Assembly: GCF_001426505.1 (NCBI RefSeq)
Contig: NZ_LMEV01000019.1
Coordinates: 154,639 to 218,638 of the forward strand
From: Variovorax sp. Root473
Lineage (GTDB): Bacteria > Pseudomonadota > Gammaproteobacteria > Burkholderiales > Burkholderiaceae_C
Direction of reading: 5' to 3'
Length of the DNA: 64,000 bases
The position numbers and the translations under genes are program-made. Below the pieces are notes generated by a model. It was not told where the DNA came from. It did not search any database and saw only the letters and a list, made by a program, of their open reading frames with translations. Below, piece after piece: positions 38,347 to 46,437 of the stretch (its first letter is position 1; each line of letters begins with the position of its first letter).

Positions 38347-39534
38347 TCAGTTCAGTGCGATCCAGTCCGACGCCGGCACCATCTTCTGCGCCTTCATGTC
38401 GGCCTTGTAGACGCGGCCCACGGGAATGGAGTTGCCCTTGATGGTGATCGGCGTGCCGATGAGGCCGCCCGTGTCGAAGTCCTTGATGGTGTTGAGCGCG
38501 GCCTTCAGGTTCTTGCCGTCCAGCGGCTTGCCGGCGTCGAGCGTGCGTTTGGCGGCCTCGGTGAACAGCATCGCCGTGAGGAAACCCTGCGTGTACGCCG
38601 TGCTCTGGTACTCGGGGCGCAGCGCGCGGATCTTGTCGAGCATCGGTGCCTTGGCCGAGGTGTCGTAGTAGTAGCGGTAGGGCATGACGCCCATGAAGCC
38701 GTCGCCGCCTTCGCCCATCTTCATGACGGTGGAGCTGTCCATGGTCCAGAAGGTGCCCATCCACTTGCTGGTCATGCCCATCTGCTTGCCCTGCTGCACG
38801 AACTCGGGAATGGGCGCGAGGATGTAGCCGTGGAAGATCGTGTAGTCGGGCGCCGCGCGGCGCAGCTTGATGACCTCGGTCGACACGTCCACGCTGCCCG
38901 CGGGTGTCATGAGCTTCACGGGCACGCTCAGGCCCAGCTTCTTGGCAGCGGCTTCGCTGGCCTCGATGGGGTCGCGGCCGAACTCGGAGTCGGAGTACAC
39001 GAAGGCCACCTTCGCGCCCGGCTTCTCCTTGGCGATGTGGCGCAGAAGAATGCCGATCTGCTCGGTGTAGTCGGGGCCGACCAGGAACTGGTTCGGGTAC
39101 TTGGCCGGGTCGTTGAGCTCGGTCGCAAACGAGGCGCCGGCCATCAGGATCTGGCCGCTGCGGTCGAGCTCGGGATTGATGGTCTTGGAGAAACCGGTGG
39201 AGTCGCCGTAGTAGAGGTTGACCTTGTTCTGGCTCGTGATCTTCTTGAAGGCCGCCACCGACACGTCGACCTTGTAGCCCGTGTCTTCCGGCACGTAGCG
39301 CAGCTTGCGGCCCTTGATGCCGCCTGCGTCGTTGACGATCTTCACGTAGTCGGCAATGCCGGCGTTGATGCCCACGCCCGCGAAGGCGAACACGCCGGTC
39401 ATCGGGATCGAGCCGCCGATGACGATGTCCTCGTTGGCTTGCGCGTTCGCCGCGAACGGCACGGCGGCGGCCAGGCCCGCGGCGATCAGCAGGGCGCGGC
39501 GCTGGGGGGAAAGCTTCTTCGTTGTCTTGGGCAT
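38347..39534 (-). CDS. Liv-type periplasmic substrate-binding protein
   Basis: 395-residue leucine-binding-protein-like receptor. A Tat- or Sec-type signal peptide occupies about residues 1-32 (RRALLIAAGLAAAVPFAANAQ). The mature part has IVIGGSIPMTGVFAFAGVGINAG, a bilobed body with KVNLYYGDSTGFSKTINPE and GAKVAFVYSDSEFGRDPIEA, and the hinge region near FHGYILAPIPEF. It lies between livM and livF. Given the acyl-CoA synthetase and beta-oxidation-type genes alongside, the ligand may be an organic acid, not an amino acid. Confidence 0.9.
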   Translation of the reverse strand: MPKTTKKLSPQRRALLIAAGLAAAVPFAANAQANEDIVIGGSIPMTGVFAFAGVGINAGIADYVKIVNDAGGIKGRKLRYVPEDTGYKVDVSVAAFKKITSQNKVNLYYGDSTGFSKTINPELDRSGQILMAGASFATELNDPAKYPNQFLVGPDYTEQIGILLRHIAKEKPGAKVAFVYSDSEFGRDPIEASEAAAKKLGLSVPVKLMTPAGSVDVSTEVIKLRRAAPDYTIFHGYILAPIPEFVQQGKQMGMTSKWMGTFWTMDSSTVMKMGEGGDGFMGVMPYRYYYDTSAKAPMLDKIRALRPEYQSTAYTQGFLTAMLFTEAAKRTLDAGKPLDGKNLKAALNTIKDFDTGGLIGTPITIKGNSIPVGRVYKADMKAQKMVPASDWIALN

Positions 39535-39549
39535 GTGTGTCTCCTGGTT

Positions 39550-40587
39550 CTAGTTACGAAACGGCCATAGATGGAAAAAGCGGCGTATGCGCCGCCACAC
39601 TTCTGCGAGCCCGTGCGGCTCGAACACCAGAAATCCGACGATCAGCAGGCCGAAGACGACGGTGCGCACCGGCGAGAGGAACACGGTCATCTCGACGCCG
39701 CCCGGCAGCAGGTCGACCACCAGCTTGAGCAGCTCGGGCACCATGGTCATGAACACGGCGCCGAAAATGCCGCCCAGGATGGTCCCCATGCCGCCGACGA
39801 TGATGGCGGCCAGGAAGAAGATCGACATCAGGAGCGGAAAGCTCTCGGGCGTGACCACGCGGAAGAAGTAGGCCCACAGCCCACCCGCCACGCCCGCGTA
39901 GAACGACGAGAGCCCGAACGACAGCAGCTTGTAGCGCAGGAGCGGAATGCCCAGCACCTCGGCCGAGATGTCGCGGTCGCGAATGGCGATGAAGGCGCGT
40001 CCCACGCGCGTGCGGAACAGGTTGGCCGCGCCGAGCACCATGAGCACCATCACCGGCACGATCACCCAGTAGAGGCGGAAGGACGTGTCCAGCGGCAGGC
40101 CGAAGAACTGCGCGGGTGGCAGCGAGATGCCGGTGGTGCCGCCGGTGAGCTTGAGGTTGGCGAACAGGAAGTGCGCGATGAACGAGGCCGCGATGGTCGC
40201 GATGGCGAGGTACAGGCCCTTCACGCGCAGCGAGGGTATGCCGACGATCAATCCGCCGAGCATCGCGACCACGCCGCCCGCGAGGATGTTGAGCAGGAAG
40301 GGCGTGCCCAGCCGCGTCTGCATGATCGCGACGGTGTACGCACCCAGGCCCATGAACGCGGCCTGGCCCAGGCTCACGAGGCCGGTGTAGCCCGTGAGGA
40401 TGTTCAGTCCCGTGGCGCTCGCGACGTTGATGGCGACGAGGCACGCGAGGTACAGCCAGTAGTCGCTGGCCATGAACGGGAACAGCACGAGCAGCGCTGC
40501 GCCGATCGCGAGCCACACCTTCTGCGTGCGCGAATCGAACAGCGCCGCGTCGGCGATGTAGCTTTGCTTGAGGGTGCCGATGCGCAT
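39550..40587 (-). CDS. livM: Liv-type ABC transporter permease LivM
   Basis: 345-residue inner-membrane permease with about ten hydrophobic segments. Family blocks: ASATGLNILTGYTGLVSLGQ near residues 56-75, FMGLGAYTVAI, the coupling region GRAFIAIRDRDISAEVLGI near 210-228 (the EAA-like loop), and a C-terminal ETHGLAE-like FEPHGLAEVW. Its ATG at 40587 lies two bases after the livH stop. Partner of LivH. Confidence 0.93.
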   Translation of the reverse strand: MRIGTLKQSYIADAALFDSRTQKVWLAIGAALLVLFPFMASDYWLYLACLVAINVASATGLNILTGYTGLVSLGQAAFMGLGAYTVAIMQTRLGTPFLLNILAGGVVAMLGGLIVGIPSLRVKGLYLAIATIAASFIAHFLFANLKLTGGTTGISLPPAQFFGLPLDTSFRLYWVIVPVMVLMVLGAANLFRTRVGRAFIAIRDRDISAEVLGIPLLRYKLLSFGLSSFYAGVAGGLWAYFFRVVTPESFPLLMSIFFLAAIIVGGMGTILGGIFGAVFMTMVPELLKLVVDLLPGGVEMTVFLSPVRTVVFGLLIVGFLVFEPHGLAEVWRRIRRFFHLWPFRN

Positions 40588-40589
40588 GG

Positions 40590-41468
40590 CTAGAGTCTCT
40601 CGATCTCGTGCGTGCCGAAGAGCCCGTACGGCCGCACCATCAGCACGAACACCAGCACGATGAAGGTGGCGAGCAGCTTGTATTCGCCACCGAGATAGGA
40701 GCCGGCCAGTGCTTCGATCAGGCCGATGAGCACGCCGCCCACCAGAGCACCGAGCACGCTGTCGAGCCCGCCGACGATCACCACCACCAGCACCGACAGC
40801 CCGAACACGCCCATCGACGACGAGATGCCGCCGATGGCGCCGACGATGATGCCGGCCACCGCCGCGATCATGGACGAGGCCACCCAGGCCAGCGAGAACA
40901 CGCGCGGCACATGGATGCCCATCGAGTACGCCGCCGCCTGGTCCGACGCAGTGGCCCGCAGCGCCACGCCGCCGCGCCAGAAGCGGAACAGCAGCAGCAC
41001 GAGCCCGATCAGCACCACGGCGATCAATGCGCCATAGGCGATCTTCGGCGCCAGGAAGGCCTCGCCGACCATCACGGGCGTGTTGGGCAGGAACTCGGGC
41101 AAGCGGCGCTGGTCGGCGGTCCAGATGATCTCGACCAGCCCGACGAGGATCGACGCCAGCCCCACCGTCACCATGAACACCGAGATCGGCGGCTCGCCCA
41201 GCAGCGGGCGGATCATGGTGCGCTCGATCACCGCGCCCAGCAGGCCGGTGCCGATCACCGAGCCCAGCACCGCCATCCAGATCGGCAGCGAGAAGCTCGC
41301 GGCGAAGGTGAAGAACAGGTAGGCGCCGACCATCAGCATCTCGCCGATGGCGATGTTGACCACGCGCGTCGCCTTGTAGACCAGCACGAAGGCCAGCGCC
41401 GCCAACGCATACAGGCCGCCGCCGGCGATGCCGGTGAGCGCGATCTCGAAGAGGTAGGCCCAATCCAT
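40590..41468 (-). CDS. livH: Liv-type ABC transporter permease LivH
   Basis: 292-residue inner-membrane permease. GGLYALAALAFVLVYKATRVVN near residues 17-38 with INIAIGEMLMVGAY-like wording is diagnostic, the coupling loop is LRATASDQAAAYSMGI near 175-190, and the C-terminus ends MVRPYGLFGTHEIERL. The start ATG at 41468 shares a base with the livG stop (TGATG), so the genes are translationally coupled. Confidence 0.93.
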   Translation of the reverse strand: MDWAYLFEIALTGIAGGGLYALAALAFVLVYKATRVVNIAIGEMLMVGAYLFFTFAASFSLPIWMAVLGSVIGTGLLGAVIERTMIRPLLGEPPISVFMVTVGLASILVGLVEIIWTADQRRLPEFLPNTPVMVGEAFLAPKIAYGALIAVVLIGLVLLLFRFWRGGVALRATASDQAAAYSMGIHVPRVFSLAWVASSMIAAVAGIIVGAIGGISSSMGVFGLSVLVVVIVGGLDSVLGALVGGVLIGLIEALAGSYLGGEYKLLATFIVLVFVLMVRPYGLFGTHEIERL

Positions 41469-42337
41469 CAGGCGGCTCCCACGGCAGCTTCACCGCGCAG
41501 CCGCCGACGCAGCTCGCCCACGTCGCCCGCGCCCAGGTACGCGCGAATCACTTCCGGGTCGGCCTGCACCTGCGCCGGCGTGCCCTGCGCGATGACCTGG
41601 CCGAAATTGAGCACCACCACATGGTCCGACAGGTCCATCACCATGCCCATGTCGTGCTCGACCATCAGCACCGTGATGCCCCATTCGCGCCGCACGTCGA
41701 GGATGAAGCGCGCCATGTCTTCGGTCTCTTCGCGGTTCATGCCGGCCACGGGCTCGTCGAGCATCAGCACCTTGGGCTGCATGGCCAGCGCGCGCGCCAT
41801 TTCGACGCGCTTCTGCAGGCCGTAGGGCAGGGCGGCCACCGAGGCGTGGCGGATGTGGTCGATCTCGAGGAAATCGATGATGCGTTCCTCGACGTCGCGG
41901 CGCAGTTCGGCCTCTTCGCGGCGCGCGCGGCCCAGGTAGAAGAGGGCGTCGAACACGTTGCTCTTCAGGTGCGCGTGGCGCCCGAGCTTGATGTTGTCCA
42001 GCACCGTCATGCCGCGGAACAGCGCGATGTTCTGGAAGCTGCGCGCCAGGCCGAGCGCGGCGCGTTTGGGGGCGGGCAGGCGCGTGATGTCCGCGCCCTC
42101 GAACAGCACGCGGCCCTGCGAGGGCTTGTAGAAGCCCGAGATGGTGTTGAACAGCGAGGTTTTGCCCGCGCCGTTGGGACCGATCACCGCGGTGATGGAA
42201 CCCGTGGCCACGCTGAAGCCCACGTTCGTCAGCGCCTTCACCCCGCCGAAAGCCAGCGTCAACGCCTCGGCCTGCAGCACCGTGGCCGTGGCGGAAGGTG
42301 CGGGCATGGAGGGTTCCCGTCGGGTCTCGTCAGGCAT
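41468..42337 (-). CDS. livG: Branched-chain-amino-acid-type ABC transporter ATPase LivG
   Basis: 289-residue ATPase, first gene of the transporter operon. Walker A GPNGAGKTSLFN, Walker B VLMLDEPVAGMN and the LivG-type LGRHAHLKSNVFDALFYLGR are visible. The ABC signature is degenerate, LPYGLQKRVEMARAL, as common in LivG. The start is uncertain: ATG at 42337 (MPDETRRE) or at 42307 (MPAPS), neither with a good ribosome site. The promoter would overlap the repeated operator-like motif at 42387-42419 and face the divergent TetR gene. Confidence 0.9.
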   Translation of the reverse strand: MPDETRREPSMPAPSATATVLQAEALTLAFGGVKALTNVGFSVATGSITAVIGPNGAGKTSLFNTISGFYKPSQGRVLFEGADITRLPAPKRAALGLARSFQNIALFRGMTVLDNIKLGRHAHLKSNVFDALFYLGRARREEAELRRDVEERIIDFLEIDHIRHASVAALPYGLQKRVEMARALAMQPKVLMLDEPVAGMNREETEDMARFILDVRREWGITVLMVEHDMGMVMDLSDHVVVLNFGQVIAQGTPAQVQADPEVIRAYLGAGDVGELRRRLRGEAAVGAA

Positions 42338-42386
42338 GGCCAAGGTGCGCGCTGCAAGGTCAGGGTTTGTGTTCAGCAGCAAAATG

Positions 42387-42419
42387 CTACTGGCCCGTAA
42401 AATTTCTACTGGCCGGTAA
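42387..42419. promoter_or_regulatory. Tandem operator-like repeats between livG and the TetR gene
   Basis: CTACTGGCCCGTAA (42387-42400) and CTACTGGCCGGTAA (42406-42419) are near-identical direct repeats, 19 bases start to start, and each contains the imperfect palindrome TACTGGCCgGTA. Two operators about two helical turns apart in a divergent region with a TetR gene suggest autoregulation and control of the liv operon. The second repeat touches the first possible TetR ATG. Confidence 0.6.
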
Positions 42420-43138
42420 TGTCCGTGTTCGCCGCAGGTCGCGGCATCGGGACTTTCCCCGCCCGCACAAACCCCATGCCCCGTTCCTCCGCCGTTCCTG
42501 CTCCAGCGCCAGCCTCTCCATGGGCGCCCGCCGACCGCCGCGCGCAGCAGCGCGAGGTCAAGCGCATGGCCGTATTGCGCACGGCCGCGCAGCTCTTCAA
42601 CGAGCGCGGCTTCCATGCGACCTCGCTCGACGACATTGCCGAGCGGCTCAACGTGAGCAAGCCCACGCTGTACTACTACATCGAGAACAAGGACCAGATC
42701 CTGCTCGAGTGCGTGAAGATGGCGCTGGACCTCATGCAGACCGGCATCGGCGAGGTGCGCGCCGCGGGCGGCAGCGCCATCGACCAGCTCAAGGCCTGCA
42801 TGCGCATCTATTCGGGCGTGGTCACGCAGGATTTCGGCATGTGCGTGATCCGCATCGGCGAAGACCCGCTGCCCGACCCGCTCAAGAAGGAACTGCGCCG
42901 CCTCAAGGCCGGCATCGACGGGCATTTCCGCCGCCTGATCGAGGAGGGCGTGGCCGAAGGCGCGCTCGCGCCCTGCGACGCCAAGATGGCGGCCTTCATG
43001 CTGGCCGGTGCGTTGAGCTGGATCGGCCGCTGGTACCGCCCCGACGGCGACCTCACGCCCGACCAGATCGCCGACCAGGCCATTGAATTGCTGCTCAATG
43101 GCGTGCAGCAGCGCGCCCCCACGAAAGTCACGACATGA
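42419..43138 (+). CDS. TetR family transcriptional regulator
   Basis: 239-residue repressor. The HTH domain lies at about residues 40-95, with MAVLRTAAQLFNERGFHATSLDDIAERLNVSKPTLYYY-type wording (helix-turn-helix near 62-83). The C-terminal ligand-binding domain includes FGMCVIRIGEDPLPDPLKKEL. The first ATG (42419) overlaps an operator-like repeat; the ATG at 42476 gives a 220-residue protein and is equally plausible. The stop overlaps the crotonase start (ATGA). It probably responds to a CoA thioester or acid handled by the divergent liv operon and the downstream crotonase and thiolase; the ligand is inferred. Confidence 0.88.
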   Translation: MSVFAAGRGIGTFPARTNPMPRSSAVPAPAPASPWAPADRRAQQREVKRMAVLRTAAQLFNERGFHATSLDDIAERLNVSKPTLYYYIENKDQILLECVKMALDLMQTGIGEVRAAGGSAIDQLKACMRIYSGVVTQDFGMCVIRIGEDPLPDPLKKELRRLKAGIDGHFRRLIEEGVAEGALAPCDAKMAAFMLAGALSWIGRWYRPDGDLTPDQIADQAIELLLNGVQQRAPTKVTT

Positions 43139-43926
43139 CCCAAGACACTTCCTCTTCCCCACTGCTGGTGGGCCGCGAAGGCGCGGTGGCCACGCTGCGC
43201 TTCAACCGCCCGGCGGCGCTCAATGCCATCGACGTGCCGATGGCCAACGCCTTCCTCGAAGCCGCGCGCGCGCTGGCGGCCGACAAGACCGTGCGCGCCG
43301 TGCTGCTGAGCGGCGCGGGCAAGGGCTTCATGGCCGGCGGCGACCTCGGCGTGCTGAGCGCCGATCCGAAGCAGGGCGCGGCCGACCTCATCGGCCCGCT
43401 GCATGAGGCGCTGACCGTGCTCGACGGCATGGACGCGCCGCTGGTCGCGCAGGTGCACGGCGTGGCGGCCGGCGCCGGCCTGAGCCTGATGCTGCAGGCC
43501 GACTTCGTGCTCGCGGCCGAAGGCACGCGCTTCAACCTCGCCTACGTGAACATCGGCACGAGCTGCGACGTGGGGGCGTCGTGGGCGCTGCCGCGCCTGG
43601 TCGGCATGCGCCGCGCGCTGGAGATCGCGATGCTCGGTGACACCTACGACACCGCCGCGGCCGAACGCATGGGCCTCATCAACCGCGTGGTGCCCGCGGC
43701 CGAGCTCGAATCCGAGGCCATGGCGCTCGCGCAGCGGCTGGCCAAGGGGCCGACCGTGGCGCTGGGCAACCTGCGCCGCCTGATGCGCGGCTCGGTCGAC
43801 CGCGACCTGCGCAGCCAGCTCGATGCCGAGTCGGCCGCGTTCCAGACCTGCGCGGCCACCGACGACTTCCGTATCGGCCTCGATGCCTTCTTCGGCAAGA
43901 AGCCTGCGGCCTTCACCGGCCGCTGA
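43135..43926 (+). CDS. Crotonase-family enzyme, PaaG-like isomerase subgroup
   Basis: 263-residue enoyl-CoA hydratase/isomerase family protein. The oxyanion-hole segments are GAGKGFMAGGDLG and VHGVAAGAGLSLML. The two hydratase glutamates are not conserved: the positions read Ser (GLSLM) and Tyr (FNLAYVNIGT). Instead an Asp occurs in GTSCDVGASWALPRLVG, as in PaaG-type isomerases. An enoyl-CoA isomerase is therefore more likely than a hydratase. It is coupled to the TetR gene (ATGA) and followed after 42 bases by a thiolase, suggesting CoA-thioester degradation linked to the divergent importer. Confidence 0.88.
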   Translation: MTQDTSSSPLLVGREGAVATLRFNRPAALNAIDVPMANAFLEAARALAADKTVRAVLLSGAGKGFMAGGDLGVLSADPKQGAADLIGPLHEALTVLDGMDAPLVAQVHGVAAGAGLSLMLQADFVLAAEGTRFNLAYVNIGTSCDVGASWALPRLVGMRRALEIAMLGDTYDTAAAERMGLINRVVPAAELESEAMALAQRLAKGPTVALGNLRRLMRGSVDRDLRSQLDAESAAFQTCAATDDFRIGLDAFFGKKPAAFTGR

Positions 43927-43968
43927 AGCATTCATCTTTTCGCTTTTTCAATCCAGGAGATCCATCCC

Positions 43969-45153
43969 ATGACTTCACGCGACATCTTCGTGGTCGGCAC
44001 CGCCCGCACCGCCATCGGCACCTTCGGCGGCGCGCTCAAGGACGTGCCCAACACGCAACTGGCCACCACCGCCGTCAAGGCCGCCATCGAGCGCAGCGGC
44101 GTGGCCGCCGACGCCATCGGCCATGTGGTCATGGGCAACGTGATCCCCACCGACGTGAAGGACGCGTACCTGAGCCGCGTTGCCGCCATCGACGCGGGCT
44201 GCCCGATCGAGACGCCGGCCTTCAACGTGAACCGCCTGTGCGGCTCGGGCCTGCAGGCCATCGTGTCGGCGGCGCAGGCCATCGCGCTGGGCGACTGCGA
44301 CATCGCGATCGGCGGCGGTTCCGAATCGATGAGCCGCGGCCCGTACTTCGACACCTCGGCCCGCTACGGCGCACGCATGGGCGACGCGGTGCTGGTCGAC
44401 TACATGCTGGGCATCCTGCACGACCCGTGGGAGAAGATCCACATGGGCATCACGGCCGAGAACGTGGCTGCGCGCTACGGCATCACGCGCGAGCAGATGG
44501 ACGAACTGGCCGTGACGAGTCAGCAGCGCGCCGCCGCCGCCATTGCCGCGGGCCGCTTCAAGGAACAGATCGTCCCGGTCGAGGTGAAGACGCGCAAGGG
44601 CGTCGTGCTGTTCGACACCGACGAGCACGTGCGCGCCGACACCACCGTCGACACGCTCTCGAAGATGAAGCCCGCATTCAAGAAGGACGGCCTCGTCACC
44701 GCCGGCAATGCCTCGGGCATCAACGACGGCGCAGCCGCCGTGGTGCTGGCCGAAGGTGGCCGCGTGAAGGCACTGGGCCTGAAGCCGCTCGCGCGTCTCG
44801 TCGGCTACGCGCACGCTGGCGTCGAACCCGCATACATGGGCATCGGCCCGGTGCCGGCCACGCGCAAGGTGCTGGAGCGCACGGGGCTGAAGGTCAGCGA
44901 CTTCGATGTGATCGAGTCGAACGAAGCGTTCGCGGCGCAGGCCTGCGCGGTCATCAAGGAACTGGGCTTCGACCCGGCCAAGGTGAACCCGAACGGCTCG
45001 GGCATTTCGCTGGGCCATCCGGTGGGTGCGACCGGCGCGATCATCACGACGAAGGCGATCGCCGAGCTGCACCGCACGGGCGGCCGCTATGCACTCGTCA
45101 CGATGTGCATCGGTGGCGGCCAAGGCATTGCCGCCGTCTTCGAAAGGGTCTGA
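43969..45153 (+). CDS. Thiolase (acetyl-CoA acetyltransferase/beta-ketothiolase)
   Basis: 394-residue BktB-like thiolase cleaving or forming 3-ketoacyl-CoA. Catalytic residues: nucleophile Cys91 (NRLCGSGLQA), His350 (SLGHPVGATG) and Cys380 (TMCIGGGQG). The N-terminus DIFVVGTARTAIGTFGGALK is typical. Length is standard. It follows the crotonase on the same strand after AGGAGATCC. With the acyl-CoA synthetase and crotonase it supplies a near-complete beta-oxidation set, though no acyl-CoA or hydroxyacyl-CoA dehydrogenase is present here. Confidence 0.93.
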   Translation: MTSRDIFVVGTARTAIGTFGGALKDVPNTQLATTAVKAAIERSGVAADAIGHVVMGNVIPTDVKDAYLSRVAAIDAGCPIETPAFNVNRLCGSGLQAIVSAAQAIALGDCDIAIGGGSESMSRGPYFDTSARYGARMGDAVLVDYMLGILHDPWEKIHMGITAENVAARYGITREQMDELAVTSQQRAAAAIAAGRFKEQIVPVEVKTRKGVVLFDTDEHVRADTTVDTLSKMKPAFKKDGLVTAGNASGINDGAAAVVLAEGGRVKALGLKPLARLVGYAHAGVEPAYMGIGPVPATRKVLERTGLKVSDFDVIESNEAFAAQACAVIKELGFDPAKVNPNGSGISLGHPVGATGAIITTKAIAELHRTGGRYALVTMCIGGGQGIAAVFERV

Positions 45154-45262
45154 GCTCGCGCCCAGGCTTCGCGCACTGCGTGTCGCTTCGCCAACCCCCT
45201 CCCGGGGGCAACACCAGCGGCCCGGCAGAGCCGGTTCCGCGGTGTTCCTGGAGAATGGCCGG
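45154..45262. repeat. Possible Comamonadaceae intergenic palindromic repeat
   Basis: This GC-rich spacer contains nested inverted repeats: ACCCCCTCCCGGGGG-type hairpin near 45197-45212, CCGGCAGAGCCGG near 45223-45235, and outer arms AACACC (45213-45218) and GGTGTT (45241-45246). From memory, spacers with very similar wording recur in Variovorax and Acidovorax genomes. No second copy was noticed in this window. Confidence 0.35.
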
Positions 45263-45676
45263 ATGAGTCTTCGTTCACCGCCTGTTGCCATCGACCCCGA
45301 CGAGGTCGAGATCAGCGCCATCCGCGCGCAGGGGGCGGGCGGGCAGAACGTCAACAAGGTGTCGAGCGCGGTGCACCTGCGCTACGACATCCATGCCAGC
45401 TCGCTGCCCGCCGACGTGAAGGAACGGCTGCTCGCCCTGCGCGACAGCCGCATCACACAGGAAGGCGTGTTCGTGCTCAAGGCGCAGCAGCACCGCACGC
45501 AGGAGATGAACCGCGCTGACGCGCTCGCGCGGTTGCAGGCGGTGATCGACGGCGTGGCCACGCCGCCGCGCGTGCGGCGCGCCACCAAGCCCACCTACGG
45601 TTCGAAGCAGCGCCGGCTCGAAGGCAAGAGCCAGCGTTCGCAGATCAAGAATCTGCGCGGGCCGGTGCGGGACTGA
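45263..45676 (+). CDS. arfB: Ribosome-rescue peptidyl-tRNA hydrolase ArfB (YaeJ)
   Basis: 137-residue release-factor-like protein that hydrolyses peptidyl-tRNA on stalled ribosomes. The GGQ motif is at residues 26-28 (AQGAGGQNVNKVSSAVHLR), and the C-terminal tail is strongly basic (KQRRLEGKSQRSQIKNLRG), which inserts into the mRNA channel. It lacks the codon-recognition domain of RF1 and RF2. The start ATG at 45263 follows GGAGAATGGCCGG. The last 32 bases overlap the convergent GST gene. Confidence 0.95.
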   Translation: MSLRSPPVAIDPDEVEISAIRAQGAGGQNVNKVSSAVHLRYDIHASSLPADVKERLLALRDSRITQEGVFVLKAQQHRTQEMNRADALARLQAVIDGVATPPRVRRATKPTYGSKQRRLEGKSQRSQIKNLRGPVRD

Positions 45677-46424
45677 CTTCGGCCTGGCGCTGGCGCAGCG
45701 CGACATCGAATCGATCGAAGCGCGCGAGCGCGAAGGCAGGGCGCTGCTGAATGCGCGCCCACCAATCGGCCGTGCGCGGGCAGCGCGCGTTCGACAGCGC
45801 ATCCGGCGCCAGCTCCGCGATGCGTGCCACGAAGGGCGCCGCCGCGATGTCGGCCAGCGAATAGGCACCTCCGACCAGCCAGTCGCCGCTTGGCGCGAGC
45901 ATCGCTTCCATCTTGCCGAGCAGGGCCAGCAGATTCTCGAGCGCGGCGGCTTTTTCTTCGTCGGTGTAGGGCTGCCGCGCAATGCGGTTCCAGGCCTCGC
46001 GCCGCTCGGGCGTGGGCACGCGCGCCAGGCGCTCCTGCAGCTGCGCGTCGCTCCACTGGCTCGCACCCGGTTGCAGCGCGATGCTCCAGTTCAGGATCAG
46101 CAGATTGGGCAGCGATTTCTCGTCGGTCCAGCGCACGAAGTTGCGCATCACGGCGCGCTCGTACGGGTCGGCGGGGCGCAGCGGCGGCTGCGGATGCAGG
46201 TCGTCGAGGTACTCGCAGATGGTCGAGCTCTCGTAGAGCGATTCGCCGTTGTCCAGCCGCAGCGCCGGCACGACGCCGTTCGGGTTCATCGCCAGGTAGG
46301 CGGGCGAGTGGTGCTCCTGCTTGCCCATGTCGATCGGAATGCTTTCGCAGGGCACGCCTTTTTCGGCCAGGCACAGGCGCACGCGGCGCGACGCGCTGGA
46401 AAGCCAGCCGTGGTACAGCTTCAT
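45645..46424 (-). CDS. Glutathione S-transferase family protein
   Basis: 259-residue GST. The N-terminal thioredoxin-like domain (about 1-80) has WLSSASRRVRLCLAEKGV with a catalytic Ser region, NPNGVVPALRLD and the glutathione-contacting ESSTICEYLDD. The C-terminal helical domain includes GDWLVGGAYSLADIAAAPFVAR. It is the last gene of a run with the quinone oxidoreductase and the GntR regulator on the same strand (13-base gap). Substrate unknown. Its 3' end overlaps arfB. Confidence 0.9.
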   Translation of the reverse strand: MKLYHGWLSSASRRVRLCLAEKGVPCESIPIDMGKQEHHSPAYLAMNPNGVVPALRLDNGESLYESSTICEYLDDLHPQPPLRPADPYERAVMRNFVRWTDEKSLPNLLILNWSIALQPGASQWSDAQLQERLARVPTPERREAWNRIARQPYTDEEKAAALENLLALLGKMEAMLAPSGDWLVGGAYSLADIAAAPFVARIAELAPDALSNARCPRTADWWARIQQRPAFALARFDRFDVALRQRQAEVSPAPARADS

Positions 46425-46437
46425 GGGGGAGCGCCTT

